Part shown: piece by piece, positions 58,558 through 64,000 of the stretch | How the letters are laid out: every line of letters begins with the position of its first letter | Position numbering within the stretch: the stretch's first letter is position 1 | Assembly (NCBI GenBank): GCA_963826515.1 | Contig: CAWGXI010000010.1 | Span: 186,001 to 250,000, forward strand | Source of the DNA: DATFVJ01 sp963826515 | GTDB taxonomy: Bacteria; Actinomycetota; Actinomycetes; Streptosporangiales; Streptosporangiaceae | Direction of reading: 5' to 3' | Length of the DNA: 64,000 bases | The notes under the pieces: generated by a model | The model's input: only the letters and a program-made list of their open reading frames with translations | Told to the model about the DNA's origin: nothing | The model's database searches: none | Translations under genes and position numbers: made by a program

Positions 58558-59829
58558 TTACACCCTGATTCCCGGTGCGGGGAATCCGGCGGTCAGCTCG
58601 CGCACCTGCCCGCGGACCTTGTCGATGACCTGGTCGTCGCCGACGTTGACGGCCTGGACAACTTCGTCGATCCAGGCTGCGATCGCCCGCATTTCCGCCG
58701 GCCCCATGCCCCTGCTTGTCACCGCGGGCGTGCCTATCCGCAGCCCGCTCGGATTGAATGGCTTACGCGGATCGAACGGCACCGTGTTGTAGTTGGTCAC
58801 GATCCCGGCCTTGTCAAGAGCCTTCGCAGCGGGTTTGCCGGGGACGTTCTTACTTGTCAGGTCGATCAGGATGAGGTGATTGTCGGTCCCGCCTGAAACG
58901 AGCTCGAAGCCGCGGGCGAGCAACTCGCCGGCCAGCGTTTGCGCGTTTACGACGATCTGGTTCGCATATTCGCGGAAGGCCGGCTGCGCGGCCTCATGCA
59001 GCGCTACGGCGATGGCCGCTGTCGTGTGGTTGTGCGGCCCGCCCTGAAGGCCGGGGAAAACAGCCTTGTCAAGCGCCGTTCCCAATTCCGGCCTGGCCCC
59101 CATCAGCATGGCACCGCGAGGCCCCCGCAGGGTCTTGTGAGTCGTGGTGCTGATGATATCGGCGTGGCCCACCGGCGATGGGTGAGCGCCGCCCGCCACG
59201 AGCCCGGACACATGCGCGATGTCCGCTACGAGCAGGGCGTCGACCTCGCGCGCGATCTCACTGAAGCCCGCGAAGTCGACGATCCGCGGGATCGCGGTGC
59301 CACCGCAGAAGATAACCTTCGGCCGCTCCGCCCTGGCGAGATCGCGGACCTCGTCGAGGTCCACGCGGCCTGTCTCTTTCCGCACCGCGTACTGCACTGG
59401 CCTGAACCAGCGTCCAGTGACGGATACGTTCCAGCCGTGAGTCAAGTGCCCGCCCATGGGCAGGGCCATTCCCATCACGGTATCGCCAGGTTGCATGAAC
59501 GCGAGAAATATGGCGAGGTTCGCTGGGGAACCCGAGTACGGCTGAACGTTGGCGTGCCCGGTCCCGAACAGGCTCTTGGCTCGTTCGACGGCGAGCGTCT
59601 CCACCTGGTCGACCACCTGCTGGCCCTCGTAGTAGCGGCGCTCTGGATAGCCCTCCGAGTACTTGTTCGTCAGCACGGAGGCCGTCGCCTCGAGCACGGC
59701 CTGCGAGGCGTAATTCTCCGAGGGAATCAGCCTGATCGTCTGGTCCTGCAGGCGGGACTCCTCAGAAAGGAGGCGGTCAAGCTCTGGATCTGTCTGGGGC
59801 AGAGCAACACGCCGCCACAATCCGGTCAT
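58558..59829 (-). CDS. glyA: Serine hydroxymethyltransferase
   Basis: About 423 aa. IRLIPSENYASQAVLEATAS, NKYSEGYPERRYYEGQQVVD, HVSGLVAGGAHPSPVGHADI and STTTHKTLRGPRGAMLMG with the PLP lysine are diagnostic. It interconverts serine and glycine with THF and converges on gcvTH, forming a glycine/one-carbon group. The start MTGLWRR is chosen over an ATG 50 codons upstream that lacks family similarity. Confidence 0.96.
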   Translation of the reverse strand: MTGLWRRVALPQTDPELDRLLSEESRLQDQTIRLIPSENYASQAVLEATASVLTNKYSEGYPERRYYEGQQVVDQVETLAVERAKSLFGTGHANVQPYSGSPANLAIFLAFMQPGDTVMGMALPMGGHLTHGWNVSVTGRWFRPVQYAVRKETGRVDLDEVRDLARAERPKVIFCGGTAIPRIVDFAGFSEIAREVDALLVADIAHVSGLVAGGAHPSPVGHADIISTTTHKTLRGPRGAMLMGARPELGTALDKAVFPGLQGGPHNHTTAAIAVALHEAAQPAFREYANQIVVNAQTLAGELLARGFELVSGGTDNHLILIDLTSKNVPGKPAAKALDKAGIVTNYNTVPFDPRKPFNPSGLRIGTPAVTSRGMGPAEMRAIAAWIDEVVQAVNVGDDQVIDKVRGQVRELTAGFPAPGIRV

Positions 59830-59903
59830 CTCGCCGCACCGCCCTCGAACATCAGATCGCACCCGTCTCAGTGTGTGAAAGCCTACTATGGCAGGCTGCA
59901 TGC

Positions 59904-60120
59904 ATGGATGACCGGCGGCGCTACGACGCGGCCACAGCCGGCCTGCAACCTCCGTTCGCGATCGTCGACCTCGCGGCATTCACGCGGAACGCCGCTGACC
60001 TGACCCGCAGGGCAGCGGGCAAGCCGGTCAGGGTCGCGCGCGGGCGCGCTGCGCATCGGCGACCGGGTCTGGCTTCGGCGCGCCAAGGCGGGCGAGTTGT
60101 GCGCGAGACATGCCCTGGCA
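59904..60120 (+). pseudogene. Amino-acid deaminase/aldolase (D-threonine aldolase-like), internally deleted
   Basis: The first 43 codons (MDDRRRYDAATAGLQPPFAI, VDLAAFTRNAADLTRRAAGK, PVRVA) are the N-terminus of an alanine-racemase-fold aldolase. From 60044, in another frame, LRIGDRVWLRRAKAGELCAR is the usual C-terminus. About 300 internal codons are missing. A 19-bp minisatellite begins right after the C-terminal piece. Confidence 0.65.
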
Positions 60121-60225
60121 GAGCCCCTGTGCCCTGGCAGAGCCCCTGTGCCCTGGCAGAGCCCCTGTGCCCTGGCAGAGCCCCTGTGCCCTGGCAGAGC
60201 CCCTGTGCCCTGGCAGAGCCCCGGT
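60112..60225. repeat. 19-bp minisatellite, exactly 6 copies
   Basis: GCCCTGGCAGAGCCCCTGT is repeated six times (114 bp), ending three bases before the stop of the DUF3618 gene. GCGAGACATGCCCT just before it matches the right end of the inverted-repeat element and may be its remnant. Confidence 0.97.
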
Positions 60226-60228
60226 GCG

Positions 60229-60486
60229 CTAGCGGCGCCGCCTGTGCCAGATGACGAGGACCGCCATCCCCGCGACGAGTACCGCAGCACCGATTCCGGC
60301 CACTACCGGGTCAAGCTGCGCAGCCTCTTCGCGCGCCCGGGTCACGGCACGCTGACTCACCTTCGCCGGGTTTACCCGGTCCGCGATGGTGTCGATGGTG
60401 CGCGCAAGCTCCTCGCGCGTCCGCTCGATCTCCTTCTCAAGCGCATCCGGATCGCGTGCAGCGAGCGACGTATCCGCATCAGCCAC
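60229..60486 (-). CDS. DUF3618 membrane protein
   Basis: About 85 aa. DPDALEKEIERTREELARTI and DTIADRVNPAKVSQRAVTRA form the amphipathic DUF3618 helix, followed by one TM segment (VVAGIGAAVLVAGMAVLVIW) and a basic end. It is typically found with phage-holin-like and stress membrane proteins in actinobacteria. The GTG start at 60486 is inferred. Confidence 0.9.
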   Translation of the reverse strand: MADADTSLAARDPDALEKEIERTREELARTIDTIADRVNPAKVSQRAVTRAREEAAQLDPVVAGIGAAVLVAGMAVLVIWHRRRR

Positions 60487-60677
60487 CGTGGCCCTCCTTC
60501 CTGTCTCGCCGCGCATCATGATCAGTGTGTCAGGTCAGCAGCGACTTTCGCGCCATTGGGGCCTCCTGTTCGCCCGGAAGATGACATGACCCGCTGCCCG
60601 CACGTGGCGCGCTGCCCTGTGGTTCGCGGCGCGGCCGCATGCCCCCTGTGGAGAGCACCGGGATCAGTCCGCAGCGT
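60487..60677. other. Gene-free interval
   Basis: It contains the promoter side of the DUF3618 gene. No other coding signal. Confidence 0.4.
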
Positions 60678-60766
60678 TCCGGGGGGACGACCCGGGATCC
60701 CCCCGCCGACTGTAGCGGCCCGCTCACTGCTGGATGAGAATCCGCCGATTCCCGTATCGGATCATT
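60678..60766. repeat. Dispersed 90-bp repeat, copy 2
   Basis: It matches 53758-53851, with TAGCGGCCCGCTCACTGCTG and GATGAGAATCCGCCGATTC almost identical and the hairpin CGGGGGG...CCCCCCG at the left. It lies just beyond the stop of xylA. Confidence 0.85.
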
Positions 60767-60821
60767 GTCGTGATTGCCTGCGGCGCGGGCGCCACGGGCC
60801 GGGCATCCGCTCGCCGGCGGG

Positions 60822-61985
60822 TCAGCGCACGCCGTACAGATGCTCCAGGGCGAGCTGATCGAGCCGCTCGTAGGCCATGCCGCGGGCGGCGAGCGCGTCC
60901 GTGTCCGGGGTGAAGCCGCGGATGTCCCGCCACGTCTCCCCGTGGCCCAGCGTGGGCAGGGCAAGCTCGGGTACACGCGAGGCACCGAGCGCCTTGGTTA
61001 CCTCGGGATCGGCGCGGAACGCCCGCGACTTCTCCCGCAGGATCAGGTAGTTGCGCATGCAGGCGGCGGCCGACTCCCATACGCCGTCATCGTCCTCGGT
61101 GCGCGGCGGCTTGAAGTCGAAGTGGACCGGCCCGGCATAGTCGCTGTTGTCGAGCAGGTCAACGAGCCAGAACGCGCCCCGCACGTTGCCCGCGCCGAAG
61201 CGCAGGTCCTGGTCGAATCGCGGACCGTTCTGCCCGTTGAGGTCGATGTGGAACAGCTTGCCGTGCCACAGCGCCTGCGCGATCCCGTGCGCGTAGTTGA
61301 GCCCGGCCATCTCCTCGTGACCGACCTCGGGGTTCAGCCCCACAAGATCCGGGTGGGCAAGCTCATTGATGAAAGCCAGCGCGTGCCCTGCCGTCGGGAG
61401 CAGGATGTCGCCGCGCGGCTCGTTGGGTTTTGGCTCGATCGCGAACCTGAGGCTGTACCCCTGGTCGATGACGTACTGGCCCAGTACGTCCAGGGCTTCC
61501 TTGTACCTGTCCAAGGCGACCCTGATGTCCTTGGCGGCACCCGATTCCGCGCCCTCACGGCCGCCCCAGCAGACGTAGGTCTGCGCGCCGAACTCGGCAG
61601 CGACGTCCAGGTTGCGCATCACCTTGGCGATCGCGAACCTGCGGACGTCCCTTTCGTTGGCGGTGAAGGCCCCATCCTTGAACATCGGATGGCCGAACAG
61701 GTTGGTCGTCGCGGTTGTCACGACAAGCCCGGTTTCGGCCAGGGCGGTGCGGAACGCGGCTAGGTAGGCAGCGCGCTCTTCGCCCGTGGCGTCGAAGGGG
61801 AAGACGTCGTTGTCGTGGAAGTTGACGCCATAGGCGCCGATCTCGGCGAGCTTGCGCACCGCGCGGTCGGCCGGCATCGGCGGGCGGATCGCGGTGCCGA
61901 AGACGTCGACGCCCTGCCAGCCCACTGTCCAGATGCCGAACGAGAATCGGTCCTGCGGCCGCGGAACAAACGGATCGACGGCCAC
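60822..61985 (-). CDS. xylA: Xylose isomerase
   Basis: 387 aa, class I as in Streptomyces. FSFGIWTVGWQGVDVFGTAI, GAYGVNFHDNDVFPFDATGE (catalytic His), YVCWGGREGAESGAAKDIRV, FAIEPKPNEPRGDILLPTAG and GKLFHIDLNGQNGPRFDQDL carry the metal ligands. It isomerises D-xylose to D-xylulose. Its start is 30 bp after the ATPase gene stop, so it belongs to the sugar-transport operon. Confidence 0.97.
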   Translation of the reverse strand: MAVDPFVPRPQDRFSFGIWTVGWQGVDVFGTAIRPPMPADRAVRKLAEIGAYGVNFHDNDVFPFDATGEERAAYLAAFRTALAETGLVVTTATTNLFGHPMFKDGAFTANERDVRRFAIAKVMRNLDVAAEFGAQTYVCWGGREGAESGAAKDIRVALDRYKEALDVLGQYVIDQGYSLRFAIEPKPNEPRGDILLPTAGHALAFINELAHPDLVGLNPEVGHEEMAGLNYAHGIAQALWHGKLFHIDLNGQNGPRFDQDLRFGAGNVRGAFWLVDLLDNSDYAGPVHFDFKPPRTEDDDGVWESAAACMRNYLILREKSRAFRADPEVTKALGASRVPELALPTLGHGETWRDIRGFTPDTDALAARGMAYERLDQLALEHLYGVR

Positions 61986-62015
61986 GCGCCGACTCCTTCC
62001 TGCAGGCCGATCGGC

Positions 62016-62822
62016 TCACGCCTGGCGCCTGCGCTCCTTCATGGCCTCGCGGTACTCGGCGATGACGATGTCATTGAGTTCCTGCACCGACGTGTCCGCG
62101 CTTTGCTTGTCGAACGTGATCTCCCCATGCTGGAGCAGGTTGATCCGGTCGCAGATTTCAAGGACCTGGCCGTAGTTGTGGGCGATGATGATGATCGAGA
62201 CGTCGCCTTTGCTCTTGAGATCACGCACCAGATCCAGAATGAGCGCCGCCTCCTTGGCGCCCATGGCGGCGAGCGGCTCATCCAGGAGCAGGATCTTCGC
62301 ATCGGAGTAGACGGAGCGCGCGACCGCGATCGCCTGCCGCTGCCCGCCGGAAAGCTTTGCCACCTCGACGTCGACCGACTCGAGCCCGATCCCCATCTCG
62401 TCCAGATGATGCCTGGCAAGCTTGCGCATCTGCCTGTTGTTCAGCAGCGGCCCGCGGACAAGTTCCCGCTTGAGAAAGATGTTGTGATAAACGGTCAGCT
62501 CGTTGATCAGCGCGAGATCCTGGTAGACCGCGTCGATTCCCAGCGCGCGGGCGTGATCCACCGACTTGATCACGACCTCCTCGCCGTTGAGCATGACGCG
62601 CCCCGACTCGGGCCGGTGGAAGCCACACAGAATCTTGAGGAGCGTCGACTTCCCCGCGCCGTTGTCGCCGAGCAGGCCGAGTACCTCACCCCGCTTGAGG
62701 TGCAGGTTCACGTCGCGCAGCGCGGTCACCGCGCCGAACCGCTTGGAGATGTGCTCGACCCGGAGGACATCGCCTTCCGGCGCCGGCGCCGCTGGCTGCT
62801 GTTCTTGTGCCGGAGCCGTCAT
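62016..62822 (-). CDS. Sugar ABC transporter ATP-binding protein (XylG-like, single domain)
   Basis: About 268 aa. Walker A GLLGDNGAGKSTLLKILCGF, signature AKLSGGQRQAIAVARSVYSD, Walker B ILLLDEPLAAMGAKEAALIL and H-loop IIIIAHNYGQVLEICDRINL. Classical XylG/RbsA have two ATPase domains; this one has one, like the FrcA-type actinobacterial group. The ATG overlaps the permease stop by one base (TGATG). Confidence 0.93.
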   Translation of the reverse strand: MTAPAQEQQPAAPAPEGDVLRVEHISKRFGAVTALRDVNLHLKRGEVLGLLGDNGAGKSTLLKILCGFHRPESGRVMLNGEEVVIKSVDHARALGIDAVYQDLALINELTVYHNIFLKRELVRGPLLNNRQMRKLARHHLDEMGIGLESVDVEVAKLSGGQRQAIAVARSVYSDAKILLLDEPLAAMGAKEAALILDLVRDLKSKGDVSIIIIAHNYGQVLEICDRINLLQHGEITFDKQSADTSVQELNDIVIAEYREAMKERRRQA

Positions 62823-63889
62823 CAGGTTCTGCCCGCCCTTCGCAGCCGGGTGAGGTTGACGTTGGCGATCATCGCGACCAGGATCGCGCCGCCGAAGATG
62901 ATGCCCAGCGGGTTCGCGCTGACCCCGATGAGGTTGAACCCGTCGGTAAGGATCGCGAGCACGAGCGCGCCGAGGAACGCGCCGATGATCGTTCCTGAGC
63001 CGCCGGCCAGCGCGGTGCCGCCGATGACCGCCGCCGCTATCGCATAGAACATCACCTGGTAGCCGCCGTTGCTCGGGTCGATCGTGTTGACCCTGAACGC
63101 CTCCTGGATCCCGACCAGCGCGCCGAGGAAGCCGGTGAGCATGAAGTTGCCCATCTTGATCCTCGCGACGCTGACGCCGGCCTCCCTCGCGCCCACCAGG
63201 TTGCCGCCCACCGCGATGGTGTGCAGGCCCCATCTGGTCCTGGTCAGCACGATGTGGAAGATCACCACAAGGATGATGGCCCAGGTGATTTCCGACCACG
63301 CGAACGTGCCGATCCAGTGCCCGATGCCCTCGGCCTTGGCCGGGATGGACGCGGGGTACGCGTGCGAGGTGGTGAGCGCGATGCCGTCCAGGATCAATGA
63401 CATGCCGAGCGTGGTGATGAACGATGGCACCCCGAGGAAGACCGTGATGAAGCCGTTGATGGCCCCGATCCCCGCGCCCATGAGGAGGGTAAGCAGGATT
63501 GCCGGGATCACGGGGACGCCGTAGAAGTCGATCAGGTAGTGCATGACGAACGGGGACAGGGTCACGATGAAGCCGACCGACAGGTCCATCTCCCCGCACA
63601 CGAGCAGCATGACCTCGCCGATGGCGATGATCGCCCAGGGGGTGGCCGTCTGCGTGATGTTGATGATGTTGGGCTTGGTGAAGAACGCCGGGGCGGCCGC
63701 CCGGAAGTAGATCGTCAGCAGGACGGCGACAACGAAGATGGTCGCCTCGCGCCGCTGCGCGAAGAGGAGGATACCGTTCCTGACTGCTCTCAAGGCGCCG
63801 TGGCGACCCTTCGGCGGTTCGCCCCCTTGCCCGATGATGTCCGGGCTGCGTTCGGCGGTATCGCTCACGTCATCATCCGTTCTGTGCAC
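62822..63889 (-). CDS. Sugar ABC transporter permease (XylH/RbsC-like)
   Basis: 355 aa with about ten TM helices. ITQTATPWAIIAIGEVMLLV, CGEMDLSVGFIVTLSPFVMH, INGFITVFLGVPSFITTLGM, TIAVGGNLVGAREAGVSVAR and TALAGGSGTIIGAFLGALVL are the BPD_transp_2 hallmarks. With the ATPase and xylose isomerase downstream it is probably a D-xylose importer; the binding protein would lie upstream of the window edge. Confidence 0.94.
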   Translation of the reverse strand: MHRTDDDVSDTAERSPDIIGQGGEPPKGRHGALRAVRNGILLFAQRREATIFVVAVLLTIYFRAAAPAFFTKPNIINITQTATPWAIIAIGEVMLLVCGEMDLSVGFIVTLSPFVMHYLIDFYGVPVIPAILLTLLMGAGIGAINGFITVFLGVPSFITTLGMSLILDGIALTTSHAYPASIPAKAEGIGHWIGTFAWSEITWAIILVVIFHIVLTRTRWGLHTIAVGGNLVGAREAGVSVARIKMGNFMLTGFLGALVGIQEAFRVNTIDPSNGGYQVMFYAIAAAVIGGTALAGGSGTIIGAFLGALVLAILTDGFNLIGVSANPLGIIFGGAILVAMIANVNLTRLRRAGRT

Positions 63890-64000
63890 CTGCCAGCATG
63901 CTACGACCGGGTGCGCACCGGCGGGAGGGGCCCATGCCTGCGGCGACAGGCCTTCTGCCGCCGGTGCGCCAAGCCAGGCGGGTCAGGCCGGAACGATCGG
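63890..64000. other. Window edge, upstream of permease gene
   Basis: No complete gene. It may hold the intergenic space to a substrate-binding-protein gene outside the window. Confidence 0.4.

Noticed and set aside
60112..60225. 19-bp repeats considered as CRISPR or iteron origin
   Set aside because: Units are contiguous with no spacers, and no replication initiator gene or DnaA boxes are nearby.
62823..63599. N-terminal extension of the ATPase frame giving 527 aa
   Set aside because: It overlaps the permease gene, has no family similarity, and the ATG at 62822 forms the usual stop-start overlap.

Overview
The window is high-GC actinobacterial chromosome. The evidence is the strong G/C third-position bias, the dxr-rseP-ispG order, an oligoribonuclease, an LCP-family wall-polymer ligase, a HelD/HelR-type RNA polymerase motor, a LAL-type LuxR regulator, a SpoIIE phosphatase fused to an anti-sigma-like ATPase domain, a TAP-type secreted hydrolase, and a DUF4081 acetyltransferase. 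A filamentous actinomycete (Streptosporangiales- or Streptomyces-like) is the best guess; the species cannot be read from the sequence.

Layout. 1-8.9 kb: TrmH-type rRNA methylase, a membrane-anchored binding-protein/VWA protein, an APH-like kinase, a frameshifted MocR regulator divergent from a pyridoxamine-oxidase-like protein, orn and tRNA-His. 8.9-18.9 kb: a decayed zone. An integrase remnant lies against tRNA-His, followed by broken universal stress, SARP, STAS, GH15, arylsulfatase, DUF2252 and FAD-monooxygenase genes, with a few intact genes between them (DUF7144 membrane protein, large LuxR regulator, EamA-like transporter). 19-32 kb: SpoIIE-type phosphatase, LCP protein, a two-component system, a truncated oxidoreductase joined to an 18-copy minisatellite, a DrrAB-like ABC exporter operon, proA and a PAP2-like protein. 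32-45 kb: secreted repeat proteins, metallophosphoesterase, HelR-like helicase, SDR, thioesterase, mscL, transposase and amidohydrolase remnants, and a GNAT protein. 45-64 kb: TAP hydrolase, trpB2, the MEP/site-2-protease operon (dxr-rseP-ispG), a trypsin-like protease, a solute-binding lipoprotein, a pterin dehydratase, a HIT protein, gcvT-gcvH facing glyA (glycine/one-carbon metabolism), and an xylose-type operon (permease, ATPase, xylose isomerase).

The most unusual content is repetitive. (1) A family of about 160-245 bp inverted-repeat elements (eight full or partial copies) has ends of the form TA-GGGCGTGTCTCG and nested internal palindromes. It repeatedly sits exactly on host stop codons, with the terminal TAG of the gene being the element boundary. 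(2) A second, unrelated inverted-repeat element abuts one copy. (3) Three copies of a 67-bp palindrome and two copies of a 90-bp repeat are dispersed. (4) More than a dozen minisatellites are present. Their unit lengths are multiples of three (15, 18, 21, 27, 36 bp) inside intact genes and mostly not (10, 11, 16, 17, 19 bp) outside them, and several lie at gene breakpoints. Together these suggest a chromosome shaped by small non-autonomous elements and tandem-repeat expansion. Isolated single frameshifts in otherwise good genes could instead be assembly errors.
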